DNA from: Purshia tridentata
Lineage: Eukaryota > Streptophyta > Magnoliopsida > Rosales > Rosaceae
Reading direction: 5' to 3'
DNA: 64,000 nt
Assembly: GCA_003254885.1 (NCBI GenBank)
Contig: QANT01000115.1
Span: 1-64,000, forward strand
Shown piece after piece: positions 22,430 to 38,034 of the stretch. Position 1 is the first letter of the stretch. Each line of letters starts with the position of its first letter. The position numbers and the translations under genes were made by a program. The notes under the pieces were generated by a model. It made no database searches. It saw only the letters and a list, made by a program, of their open reading frames with translations, and was not told where the DNA came from.

Positions 22430-24086
22430 GGATCCCAACAGCCGTAATCGGTAAACCCGGTTTAAGAGCCATTTAAATCTTTTCAAAAAACAAAAATAAA
22501 AATCAATTTACTTTTCTCTTTTAATTTTTAAATTTCAATTTTCCAACTTATGTCCATAAATGATAAAAAAAAGTTTCGAAAATACTCCAACACACCAAAC
22601 CCGACCCGGGCCCCACCCGTTTGGTTTGGTGAGAGGTAAGTCCGGCGACGAGTCTCCGAGATATTTTACGAGGCGCCGCATAAGTCGGGAAGGTGGATGC
22701 GACATGTGGCGAGTGGGGCCCAGTAAAAGAAGGACGATCCAAAGGGGAGGAGCTCAGGTGTGGGCCGGAGCTGAGTCAGCGGGGAAGAGAAAAAAGGTTT
22801 TATTCTGGGAGTTTGGGATTCTGGTCACGTGAGAAGACACATGGAGGGTTCCTTTGACTGGTAAAAGATTTAATTAATGAGGTTTTTAATGCCCCCATTG
22901 AATGCCTTCTAATTACGTGTTAAGCCTTCGGCTATTGAAATTAGCGGTCGGGGTGTTTTCGTCATTCTCGGAGTAAATTGCGTTCTAATAAACTTATGGG
23001 TTTTATGAGTCACTGGGTGACTGGGTGGGTGGTGGTAGTACTATTTTGTTTACCATTTAAAATTTAACCTTATCTTTTTGTTATTTTACAGCTAAGTGTA
23101 ACGTGGCAGGCAACCTCGAATTTGAAGCCCATTTTATAAGCATGTTTTTATCTCCCTAACCATGCATGCCATTGCCTTCCAGGCTTTTTATCTTTGTCTA
23201 CCTTATTAGTTACTACTACCACCCCCATTTATAAGTATGTTTCGTCTTTTCAACCACGGGTACTACTACATTAACAAATTTTCCTTTTAAAAAAAGCACG
23301 GCTATAATCATTAAATTCTGTTGATCAATGATAAGGTAGTTGTTATTTGTCCAAAGATCAATGTTTTACCTCATTATCTTTTATCATTAGAACAGCCAAT
23401 TTGGTTACTGTAGTATTATTGTTTCCAAATTTTTTATATATTGAAAATTGATCACTTATGAAGTTATGATAAAAGGAGAATTTGGTGTCTCATCAACCAG
23501 ATCAAATTGTCATTGCTTTACCAATTCTTGTTCAAATTAATAATATTTCATTTACATAAATTTAGATCTAAATTTTCTTTATCTAACTAGTAAAATACTA
23601 AATATATATCCACGTAATTAAAAAAATAATTTTTTATTTGTTACATTGAAATAAATCCAACTATTTATTATTTTTTTAACTTATTCTTGGCAAATTTAGA
23701 TATTTTGAATCATTAGAATGCCACGTTTTGAACGTGTAATTGGCGGCAGTGTTGAACTGTACGAACAGCATCATATATGTTCGTTGGCGCCTAAGTAGCC
23801 AGACTGTACTCAAATTCATTTTGGGAGTAACTATTCACCCCTTCGGCATTGGGAGTTTAATTAGGAAGATGCATTTAAAATGTAGGCGTTGGATCATAAA
23901 GATGGTGTTTTTGCTCCCTCCACTACTTGTATGCTTGAAACGGACATGCGTATTGTTTTATTAGAAATAGAGGGTGGGGGCATTTAATGTCAACAAATTA
24001 AAGAGCAGGGAACATTTTCATTTTCCCCACATTTTTCATCAACCTTGCTATTATTCTTAGAGGAAAAAAGGGTTAGTTTTGTTTAT

Positions 24087-24770
24087 GAAAATTGAAATTT
24101 ATAGCGGGATTTACATACATTAACGACTGACAATCGTTCACGCATACATTAACGATTGGCAATCATTCACACGTATAAATGAGTCTATTTACTATTTTCC
24201 AAATGAAATTGTTAAANTGAAAATTGAAATTTATAGCAGAATTCACATACATTAACGACTGACAATTGTTCACGCATACATTAACGATTGACAATCGTTC
24301 ACGCATACATTAACGATTGATAATCATTTACACGTATGAATGAGTCTATTTAGTATTTTCCAAATGAAATTGTTAAAAGACACAACAATTTAACCAACAT
24401 TAAAGCTGGTATATAAAATAGGTTCCTAAATAATGTTGCTATACTTGCTAGTAGGTAGTGTGACTAGTGTCATATTTTGTTTATAACATGACAATATTAG
24501 GTAGCTTACAATAAATATAGCGGGATTTACATACATTAACGACTGACAATCGTTCACGCATACATTAACGATTGGCAATCATTCACACGTATAAATGAGT
24601 CTATTTACTATTTTCCAAATGAAATTGTTAAAAGACACAGCAAATTAACCAACATTAAAGCTGGTATATAAAATAGGTTCCTAAATAATGTTGCTATACT
24701 TGCTAGTAGGTAGTGTGACTAGTGTCATATTTTGTTTATAACATGACAATATTAGGTAGCTTACAATAAA
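24087..24770. repeat. Tandem segmental duplication with internal 30-bp units and an N
   Basis: Three partial copies of one unit: 24087-24216, 24218-24515 and 24516-24770. Each starts with one or more ~30-bp sub-repeats (CATTAACGATTGACAATCG, then TTCACGCATA). The second and third copies continue into a common downstream half (AAAGCTGGTATATAAAATAG and following) with few differences. Copy 1 (24100-24216) matches the first 117 bp of copy 3 (24516-24632) without a visible difference and breaks off at the single N at 24217. Confidence 0.9.
24217..24217. other. Unresolved base (N), likely assembly scar
   Basis: The only ambiguous base noticed in the window. It sits exactly where copy 1 of a tandem duplication stops, suggesting a gap closure or collapsed repeat rather than a simple miscall. 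Confidence 0.85.
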
Positions 24771-26189
24771 CAAGTGCTGTCATTTTCTCTCACAAACTAG
24801 TCTTCAACAGCTTACATATTTATGAAACCTGTCAGACTCGTGACAATTTGTTTCCACATATTCTTCATGCATATAGTTTCCCTCATAATAAAGAAAGTGA
24901 TTGATAATACCCATTCCTATCCTCCTTTTTATTGCTCAAAATTAATTGGGTGAATAATGAATCCCCCCTATTACTTATTTGGGCCACATTTGCATTTATT
25001 CTTCTTCTTTTTTCCTCTAAAGAAATCATATTATTTTACAAATACAATAGATCATGTAGTTTTCTTCATTAATTAAGAATATATGTAGGCAATAAATTGG
25101 CTTGACAAAATACAAAATATACACCCAATAGAGGAATGTAGTGCCCTAATGTGTCGGATATTTAATAATAATGCACTACTAAAAATGTATTATACCTAGC
25201 AAAGTTATTAAATTTTATTGTGTAAAAGAGGCGAATAATCTTTTATTTGAAAAATGTGATTAATGGATGTAAAATACATGTTGCATTTTTTACCAAGATA
25301 ATTACAGCTTCGTAATCAAGGGCAGTATGGTAATTTGAGATGGTACAAAACTGGGCTGGTAGAAGAGCATGGGCCAGCCCATCTTTTTAAGTCGCTTGAC
25401 TGCGATGGCGTGAGTGTGGGAGCCAACAATCCTCGAACAACGTGCTGGACAACCAAGCCGTCCTCTGCTTGTTTGTTTCTCGCAAATATGGATGGGTTTG
25501 TCAACTTTACTTAACGCACCTAATATTTTAATTTCAATTAATTATTAATTACTACTTGCTGCATGCAGACACAACAAATTTAGCAGTCTTATATGGGCAA
25601 CTTCTTGTCTTTCTCTTAAATCATGTTCTCTAATATTTTTGAGAATTTCATCAATTATCGAATTTCATCAATTATCGAATTTTTATCATAATTTTGAAAA
25701 CGAAAGAAAATACGTAATAGAATAAATCATTTTATAGAGCAACGTTAACATAATTTAATAAATTGATGGAATGTGAATTCGACAATTTCCAATCATTTTG
25801 CCGCTTTGTTGTATAACCCAATTTGGATTATTTCTCAACTCTTAGTGCTTAAACTTGTATTAATGTACTCTCTTCCAATTATGATGGATAGCAACATCAA
25901 TTGTTGTAATCATAAACAACAAAACATGCAATTAGTAGGTGCTAAAAGAGCATGTAGAATCAGAGAAGACGGCCCAAAAATTGCAATATATAACAAAGAA
26001 TTAATTAATACCCGGAAGCATTGATGACAATAGTGGGAATTTAGCTACCTAAGCAAAAAACCACTAACTTTGTCTCAACAATATAGACACAAAAGTGATG
26101 TAAAAAATACAAAATATCTATATACCACATATTTTAACAAGAACCATTTAGTCACTGATGAGATCCACTTATTTTCAAACAATATTTTT

Positions 26190-26940
26190 AGAGTGGTTAT
26201 ATTCCCACCCTCCATTCATATTTTTTCACCCACCCTATTTTCACACCCACAAATTATTTTTAAAATAAATAAATCTACTCTTCCCACTCCCATTATTGCC
26301 AAACTACCCATTTGTCTTCCATTTCTTTCATCTTTTCTTTCCCTTTCCCCCAATGATAACCCTAACCCTAGAAATCATATATGTGAATAAACTCAAATTA
26401 ACCTCTTTAAAAGAAAAAATGTTTTCTCTTTAAGATAATAAGTTTGTCGTTTAAATAGAAATTCAAAGAAACAAGTATATCTCAATCTTTCATTTGATTT
26501 TAATCATACTAAATTAATAAAAATCATTTTATTTCTTCAGGATTTGCACTGATTTTTTGTATTTCACATTACAAATTTCTATGACTCTTTATTTATTTTC
26601 AAAGTTCACAAATGATAGCTTCAACAAATTAATAATTTTAGTTGGTATGCAATTGGTGTAGTAGTTTGAAATTCATCTTAATTGGGCTAGAAGGCTGAAT
26701 CTATGTTTCAATACTTTTGAAGCTTCTGTTTCACTTGTACGTAGATTTGGATCACCCCCAAATGAATTGCAACTGAAGGTGTAGTGGTGGGCAGCCATGA
26801 CAGCCTTACAGGCTCCTTGTCTTCTCTTTTTCAAGTTTGTCCTTTTTTGGTAATCTTACCAAAAAAACAAAATTATAATTAAAAAATAGTTTAAAAAGGG
26901 GTGAGAAAATAATATTGGTGGGTGGAAATAACACTGCTCT
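26190..26940. mobile_element. Putative 750-bp TIR element (hAT-like candidate)
   Basis: The left end AGAGTGGTTATATTCCCACC resembles the reverse complement of the right end, AGAGCAGTGTTATTTCCACC. Both continue into pyrimidine-rich CACCC/TTTTCTCACCC tracts over about 50 bp. The flanks share only an ATTTTT run. No transposase ORF is visible. Confidence 0.35.
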
Positions 26941-29900
26941 ATTTTTATTTATTATGTTTAAATATTATTCATACTTAAATGTGAAAAAAAAATTATATTT
27001 TCATTTTAAGTGGGATAATTTGATAAAAATAACCCACAATAAATACTTTTCCAAGTGATGTGCATTGCAAACCCAAGTGGTCCAAATGTTTCGGATATAT
27101 TCCCCATTTTATAAGAATCTCATATTCATTCCTAAATCCTAAATTTACAAACTATATGGAGCTTGTAAGTATGTTGAAAGGTACTCAAATACCAAAAACT
27201 ATAATATCATAAGAGCAGGAAATTGAAAAAAAAAAAAATGAAAACTCCTATTACTTTTTTTTTCTTTCTTAAATTGTGGTCATTATATTGAAACTCATGT
27301 TTTTAGATCCAATGGATGGTTAGAGAAAATGGGCATTTGGATTCGCAAAAAAGAAAAAATAAAAATAAAAGCTGTCTTTGGCTTTCTTGGAGTGTGTCAT
27401 GCTTAATTAGGAACCATATGAAACCATACATAAACAAACAATTAGTAAAGACTACATGGGATTCGACAAAATCCATGAGAAACTAGAGAGAGAGGTCATT
27501 GTCCACTCAACTCAGTCTGTGAGCTACATATATATATATATAACTAATCATATATGTGTACACACATTGATAATTGATGTTTAATTATTTTTTGGCTTCT
27601 CAAACCACGTACTAACCTTCTAATTAACATTTATTTTCATATTTAATTGCAATTGTGCGGTTGCTTAACCTCATGTTAGATAATACATACAAGTCGATCA
27701 GCATCGTCTCCTAGATATAGATGTGCCTTCTTTGAGCCACAAAATAGAGAGAATTCCCAGTATTAGTATTATTTGTACATCTTTATTAGTTTTTGGTCCA
27801 TTGCGAATTAACCATATCCCTATGTTTCTTATACATACAGGTCAATAAATAAGCACTAATACCAAGATCGATGCAGTACTTGGTTTGAGAGTTATATTAT
27901 ATATATAGTTCTTATTATTATTCGACAATCATGGTGTTTATGAAACATATATGCCTAATAATAAAGATCAAACTCCGCTTCCTTCCCCTCCTCCCAAAGA
28001 TAAATTTTGGTAATTACAAATGGGGTACAATGAGTGTTGTTGATTGGGGAGATGCAATCATATGTACTATTAAGTAAAAAATACTGTTAATTTTCTATGA
28101 AAATGCTTTTTATCATTTTGCATATATGAAATGTCAAATATATGCATTAGTTTTTCTTTGACAGTTTTATAATTAGTAGATTGAAGCAAAAATAGTATTA
28201 ATGTACATTATCCTACCTTTTTCACTTCATTTTTATTTTTTAAGCTCTCGAAAAAACCAAAGCTAACCACAAACAGAGCTGGGCTTACTTTTTCACTTCA
28301 TTATATAGTGATAAGAAATGTCCTAATTTCAAATCTCATTCTCCCAGTTCACTATGTTGCTTAATTAAGTGAAAAACAACAAATAACCGACATGTATTAA
28401 TATGGCCTCATCAATATATATCTCACCGTTCAAACCCTTAGAAGTTCATGCCACTCACTATTTTTGAGTTTATAATTGACACGTAAAATTAACTAGTCCA
28501 CCATGTAACGCTAACGTGGCTTTCGTATATAATGTTGATTTTTAATTTCCAAAGAATGAACAATGAAATTGTTATTTCCATCAATCCCCTTTGAAACCTC
28601 TTGGAATGAAAGTAATATTGACCTCTTTCTCTCTCGCCCATTTGTTTTCTTTTTGCAAAAGTAATTCGAAACCCTGAAATTGAGGGGTTTAAAGGGTTTA
28701 GGAAGCCAACGTGAGGGAAAAAAATCACGTTTGGAATGTTTGCTATTTGGTGAGCTTCTTTAAAGGGTTTAGGTTGAAAACTCACTTATTGGCATTAATA
28801 AATCACACCAACTTCACTTTTGGACCACCATTATCGAGTACACTAATTTTCCTAATTCTTCCTATCGTACTTTTGTTTTGTGCATCGATCTTTAAAGTAT
28901 TAATTGAAGCAGTAAGTAAATTATGTTGACTTAGAATGCAAGTTGTGTATGATTGTGTGCTTGCTATTTGATTGATTAACATTGGGTCTCAACTATTTGT
29001 CTTTCAAGGTAACACGTTTTTACAGGACATGTTTGGCACCGAACCATAATTTTCAAACATAATAATGACGATCTTCTTTAATGCATTGCATGTACCCACA
29101 GCTAAATCAATAAATATGCCACTTTTTCTTTTGGCCAAGTCCATGAGCATCACAAAATGCTACTTATGAAAACATAAGATACTTATATTAGTAAATTATA
29201 AATATTAATCCTAACATAAACATATGTTAATAAATTGTTAACATAATAGATATCATAGTGAGTTTCACATACACAACCCTTAATAATCGTTCATATACGC
29301 ACAAGTACGATATGGTCTATCCAAAACAAAGCTCATGGAACAAAATATTTAGTAATGCCATTAAAAATAACTTATCATAATTTGACTTTAAAACTCATGT
29401 TTGGTTAGTGAGAAAGAAGCGAAACTAGGATCTAAAAGGCCGGCCATATCGATCTTCTATACCTCAAGAGTTGAGGAGGGAAAATGAAGAGAATAGTCAT
29501 GAGCTTTTGGGGCACCCGAACATGAACATGGAACTTATTATTGAAAGCAAATAATCTTTGAATGATTAGCATTAAGCAAAAGTGATTAAACAATGATTGA
29601 AATCCCAGATCGATCAATAGTTAATTTAATTAAGAAAACTTTAGGCCATCAAGTCCACTTCATGATCAACTGCTTAATTATAAGTTATAAGTCTACTTGA
29701 TGATCATATGGAATTGGAGACCGAGTTCGACAATGGCCACATCATCAATCGATCAAACATATTTCAGTGGGGGTCTCAGGACCTTGTGATAGTCACTCTT
29801 GTCTTCAATAGAGACAATATTAAGCCCTCTTAGAAGTACACAATTATTATTAACTTTGATTAATTTAAGCAAATAATAATTAATTTTCATTAAAATAAGA

Positions 29901-31372
29901 ATTTAAGAGCCAGATTTTCTGGGGCCAGTGTCTCCTTTACAACTCCTGTGCACGACTCATTTGCTGGGATTCATTTGAATTTGCCCTTTCCACGTGCAAT
30001 CAGAAATAAATAATATCAGTTTGAAAGATTAATTAATTAGTCAATTTGATATTAACTACTCCAAATGCAATGTCGTTAGACATAGAAAAACATGGATGAC
30101 TGTGCCACTAAGATGCAACTAATTAAACTTAATTCATTTGCCTTTTCTCTATGCTTTTATGGGGAACAAAACCTTATTAAATATAGGAGGGTCGACAGGC
30201 CACAGTTCTTGACTCCATCGTTTAATTAGGTAGGTCTCACTTAGATCATGCTCTATTCATGTTTGTATATAATGGGTTTATAACTTTAAACAATAATTAA
30301 TCTTCCACTTTTATTTTTGTTTAGAAGATAGTGTTCATTTGTTAAGTTCACATCTTCTGCTGCTTCATTATGTTTCATATTTGTCATGTAATTAATGGTT
30401 CATATCGATATTCTGACAGCATAAATTGCCAGATTTTTTTTTGACAAAAAACAGTTATCATATTAATGTTGTTAAATATGTTAGATATTTATTTCCTACA
30501 ACAGACACCATTAAATGAATGGAGATTCTATTCTATCTTTGTATTAGATTTTGCCAACTCAGTTCATCAATTGTATTGTTTAGTTGATTCGATATGTTTT
30601 TTTGGGGTTCAACCTTTTATATTGCATTGTTTTGGGGTTCATTTAGAATCGAAATATTGTCGAAAAACAAAAGAAGCTATCAAATGTTTGAGTGCATTAT
30701 GCATACAATGAAGTTACAAATTGATTAATTAATCTTCCTTTTTCTAAACATTGGTTAGAGACTGAGTAGAAACTAGAAAGTGGAAGATATACACAACATA
30801 AAAGGCTCTAATCTAATCTATGTTAGTTTTGACTTTGAATCAAAATATTTAAAATAAAAGACTGAGCCACAAGAGGTAGAAAAAGAGGCTACATTTAAAG
30901 CTATGCCAATACACACAAACATTGTCTGAGTAAAGAAAGCGAGATATCAGAATCAGATGACTGAGAACAAACAAGTATCCCTAGGGCCCTTGGCCCTATG
31001 CTCTTGTAGCCCACTAGCCCACTACAACTAGTAAGGCATGTCCAACACTTGGATAATTTTTTAAAAAAATTAATATTAGCATGTTAAAAATGGGAAAAAG
31101 ACCACAGTTAATAACAAGGGTAGGGGTGCAGGATTATCTAGTAGGTTTGTAGCCTACACACATTGATATTTGCTATGCATGCAAGATGGTGATAAAGATA
31201 GATTGACAAAACCACAATTGGAGATTGATTTTGAGCCATGTTTTTTTCATCCACTTGGTCTGATTCTCAACACACCTAAACACTCTGTGCTGCAGATACA
31301 TACATACACCACAGCAGTACACCACATGTCATTAATTAACTAGATTTTGAATTTAGTGGTACTTTACTGTTT

Positions 31373-31375
<3 letters not shown>

Positions 31376-31409
<34 letters not shown>
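31376..31409. repeat. (CT)17 microsatellite
   Basis: A perfect CT run. It directly precedes the unassigned open stretch at 31412-31732. Confidence 0.96.
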
Positions 31410-31413
<4 letters not shown>

Positions 31414-31800
31414 GCAAATGCACTGTCATTTGGCTGGAAGCTCAAACAGGGCTTCCAAGGCCACATGCAGAGACCTAGAAAGCCCCAAAGCTCTGGACTC
31501 TGGTCTGCTGCCCCTGCCTTTCAAACAGCTTTTCATTCCAGTTCTATTCCTTTTCATGCTCTTCTTCTTACTGCATAAACTATCACAGCACGACCTGCTA
31601 TGCAAGGCATGCATGCTTTACCAAGTTCACGTAATTTCACTTTACCCAACAAAATCCAAAAAGGGTTCTAGTTGTTGTTCAAAATCTCCCAACTTTTTTT
31701 TTTGGTTTTTTTTCAAGGGAAATCAAGCCTAAAAAGAAGTAACTTTAAGGACAGTAAATCGTTGGTCAAAAAAAACAAGGATAGTCAATGTGGTTAGCCC

Positions 31801-31883
31801 CATTGGAAGGGGTCTCACTAGTTTTACATGGAAGTATTTGTTCAGGCTTGACCCATTTAAAGCTAGTGAGACCCCTTCCAATG
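31801..31883 (+). ncRNA. Strong hairpin, candidate MIRNA-like foldback
   Basis: 31801-31821 (begins CATTGGAAGGGGTCTC) is a perfect reverse complement of 31863-31883. The stem continues inward through 31822-31831 / 31853-31862 with one T:G wobble and one mismatch. This gives a 31-position stem around a 21-nt loop, long enough for a 21-nt duplex. The wobble pairs only if the plus strand is transcribed. The lower stem outside 31801/31883 is poor, and I recognise no known miRNA in either arm. Alternatives are a young miRNA or siRNA hairpin, or a tiny foldback transposon. Confidence 0.45.
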
Positions 31884-32711
31884 ACCCAACAAATTTGATT
31901 TTGTACCTTAAAAATGATCAAGGACATGATAGAAGAATCAAAATTTTATATTAGAACAAAATAAGTCGGCCATGGTTGGCCATCTAAGGTGTGGGCTGGC
32001 CATCTAAGGATTAGTTTAGGGTATATTGTATTTCTGAAATTTAGGTCTGGGTGTGATGAGTAATGAGTAATGAGTGTGGTGATTATATTTGGGAGGACAT
32101 AATAGCCGCTTAAAGAGAAAGATGTGCAGGCGCAGCTGTTGAAAAAATAACAACTCCTATATTGATTATGGACCAACTTGGTCCATGTTTTATTTTTTGA
32201 TCCATCAATTTGGCAAAGTAGCCAGTTCAAAAATTCAATTTTCACTTTAAAAGCAAATAGCCCATAATTGAAAAAGGAAGCAGCTTGTGTTTTGGGCAGC
32301 AAATAGCCCAAATTGAACATAATCCATTATCTATAATCCCTAATATGCATAATCTAATACGTGCATAGTGATGCTATTATTTTGTGGGTTCATAGTCTAA
32401 TATGCTTTTTAAGGCCCCATTCATTATCTAACTTGCGGGTTCATAGTCTACTTTTGTGGCATTACCAACTACGTATTTAACAGCTACACAGAATTTTTTA
32501 GAGGGTGTCAGGCACAAGGGAATTAAGGGTTTCATAGTCTTATATATAAATTATGCATAGGAACAATTCGAAGCAATTGTGTTCTGAGGGCAGAAAACTC
32601 TCCCTTTTGGTCCACGTATGTGAAGAACAGATCACACTTCTATCCATACATCTGATCAAAAGATCAATGCCACAAGGAAAGAAGCCCTCCTCACAGAGTC
32701 CTAGCAGCACT

Positions 32712-35782
<3,071 letters not shown>

Positions 35783-36030
35783 GACCTTCAGAAAACAAAG
35801 AAACAAGCGACAAACCCTAGATGATCAGCTCACCTCAATCTAAAAAATGCAAACACAAAGAACCCAAATTTCTTTATTTTATTTTATTTTCTGCAAGTGG
35901 GAGAGAGAAGATGGTGGAATACCTGAGAGACCCTCCTGCTTTTTTATTGATTTTGTTTTTTGTGTTTTCTTCTTAGTCGTTTGCTCTTTTTGAGAAGGTG
36001 GTAGCTCTTGAACAACCACTCATAAATGAG

Positions 36031-36038
36031 TTTATATA
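36031..36038 (-). promoter_or_regulatory. TATA box of the UBC gene
   Basis: Minus-strand TATATAAA (TTTATATA on the plus strand), about 250 bp upstream of the ATG, with a GA-rich run just upstream on the gene strand. Confidence 0.6.
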
Positions 36039-36649
36039 TTGTAGAGAGAGAGATATGGGAGGGGATAGAGTTGTAATTATGCTATTTGCATGATGTCATA
36101 ATGTACTCGGATCAAAGCCTGCCATGTATTATTTGAGCAATGTCAGATCCTTCTAAAATACTTGTCCTTAGAGTTGAAACAGTTGATTTTTCATATCACC
36201 TATTATATATAATTTCGAAAATTGTTTAGGTAGATAACTGTTATTGAATAATTAAAATAAATGGATAATTTATCTTTAAAGAATAATTTTATAACCAAAA
36301 CGTTCATTTATTTGATAACAATTATATAATTAAATAATTTTTAATTGAATATATTTTTTGTAAAAATATATTTAATAAATAATTTAACAAAAGAACGATT
36401 CTGATCATAAACCAGTATTTTGCTGGGTGGGTTGGTGTAACTCGAGTAATACCCATGTTATTTTGTAGATCAAAACATGTTGTTATGTATTAGCTTTACA
36501 GATAACCCATATAGTGAAAGAGACCGAGAAAATATGTTAAAATATGATATTATTAAGAGTTCAATTTTTTTGCAAAATAACAAAATATATCGTGTTATGA
36601 TGTAGATGAAATTATGTCATTAATTGGATAAATTATTATATATAACATA

Positions 36650-36720
36650 ATATGTCATATGGTGTAACTAATCTACGTGTTATAATATGAGTAGTGATAA
36701 ATTTATATTTTTAAAGTACA
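36650..36720. repeat. Dispersed AT-rich repeat, copy 2
   Basis: Shares GGTGTAACTAATCTACGTG and the following TTATAATAT...TTTATATTT pattern with 18540-18645. It is embedded in a very AT-rich block with self-complementary words, so it is probably a degraded MITE. Confidence 0.45.
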
Positions 36721-37599
36721 ATATATAACATTCAACCATATTGTAATACATACATCGGTAATTTCCTCAAAGAGAAGCATATTATATTTGGTCTTGTCAT
36801 TCTAAATAAATAAAAATTAATTTATAAATTGAATGAAAAAACCAAAAAACACGTGCATCTGTGAGAAGGTGTTAGAGGAGTTTGTCTGACCAGAGATAGA
36901 AAGAAGCATTGTTCATTGTACAGTATATTTAAAAGCAAGCAAAACCTTTGAGATTAATTTAAGTGGTGAGGGAAAATAGGAAAGGGTTTAAATTACGATA
37001 GAAAAGAAAAAAGATGACCATATAATTCTCTAGGGTAAATAGCCAGCAATGCTCGTTTCCTTAATTAAAAAAAAAGGTACTTAGACAGCATGTGCTCCAT
37101 TGCACTCCAACGACTGGTGTGATTGGCCAGTTGGGCCATGGGATGTGAAACTTATGCCCCAATCTTTTGTAATTTTTCCATTTCTTAACATTGTATCATA
37201 TGAATACTTTTATAATTATAAGATTTTTAAAGAATTACAAGCATATATGGATGAAGTTAATTTTATTTTATAAGGAAAACAGCTAGGTAATAGATTTGGA
37301 TTGAAGATAAAGGGACCATAAGCTAATAATCTTAGCTTTCTAGTTACAAGATATGTAGCTCAATTTAGATACAAATATTAATATATAGGTCAATTAATAT
37401 TTAATATTCCATCATATTCATTCATACCTAATTGGCCAAAAAAAGAAAACCATTTTCAAATTCCTATATCTTACATTGCATTTGCATCTAGTACTTGAAA
37501 TTCATTCAAATACATTGTACTTAGTTTTTTAACTCTTTTTTATTTAACCACTGCAGTCTGCATGTCTATTCTCAAAATCCAAATCCCTTAACCCAATAG

Positions 37600-37700
37600 G
37601 GCAGTTAGTTAGTCAGACCTTGGGTTTGCTCTCTAGTGGTCACTAGTTCGACTTCTCCTAAGATTAGACTGTGAGAAAAGTTTGCTTAACCGTATAATAG
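37600..37700 (+). repeat. Possible tRNA-derived SINE remnant
   Basis: CTCTAGTGGTC followed by CACTAGTTCGACTTCTCC resembles the A-box/B-box spacing of plant tRNA-derived SINEs (B-box GTTCGANTC). The boundaries are not definable. Confidence 0.35.
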
Positions 37701-38034
37701 TCTTTCCTAATTGTGTTGAAAGCAAAAGCAAACACAACTTTTAATTTTCATGCTTGATTCTCCCTCCAATATCTTTGGCATGACTATGCATCCAATCAAG
37801 CATTCTCCTTTAATGTGTGTCCACGCTGACACATACACGCATACACAGTGTTTCAAAGTAACAAGGCATATTTGAAATGCCAGTTTCAGCATCAACAACC
37901 ACTAATACACTTTCTACCTAAATGGGATCAAGTTGATTAAAAAAAATTATCACAAATTTGTTCAATAACCGGAGCAAAACAACATTTTGAGATGAAATGA
38001 AATGCTTCACCAGATGGGAAAAATGGCAAAGGGC

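Larger units (their letters stand above)
22430..32711. other. 10-kb gene-poor spacer
   Basis: Very AT-rich, with no supported protein gene. It contains the CRF promoter (G-box at 22826), a tandem duplication with an unresolved base (24087-24770), a TIR element (about 26190-26940), AT and CT microsatellites (27528-27542, 31376-31409), and a strong hairpin (31801-31883). ORFs at 23740-23964, 25316-25504, 26070-26390, 28489-28785, 31412-31732 and 31946-32320 lack recognisable domains and were not accepted. Confidence 0.55.
35783..38034. other. UBC promoter and spacer to the LRR pseudokinase
   Basis: Contains the UBC leader and TATA box, an AT-rich dispersed repeat (36590-36720), a possible SINE trace (37600-37700), and the 3' flank of the receptor-like kinase gene. 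No additional gene is seen. Confidence 0.55.

Noticed and set aside
25316-25504. 62-codon minus ORF with slightly protein-like composition, considered as a retrocopy or tRNA-like element
   Set aside because: No identifiable family, and a cloverleaf could not be formed.
26070-26390. 106-codon plus ORF
   Set aside because: Pyrimidine-rich composition explained by the end of a TIR element; no domain.
31412-31732. 106-codon plus-strand ORF after the (CT)17 run, considered as a DVL or CLE-type small peptide gene or a miRNA precursor
   Set aside because: No conserved peptide motif, low-complexity C-terminus, and no match to conserved miRNAs I can recall.
31946-32320. 124-codon minus-strand ORF
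   Set aside because: No recognisable family. The region holds a local direct repeat (GGCCATCTAAGG twice), and no splice partner or start context supports a gene.
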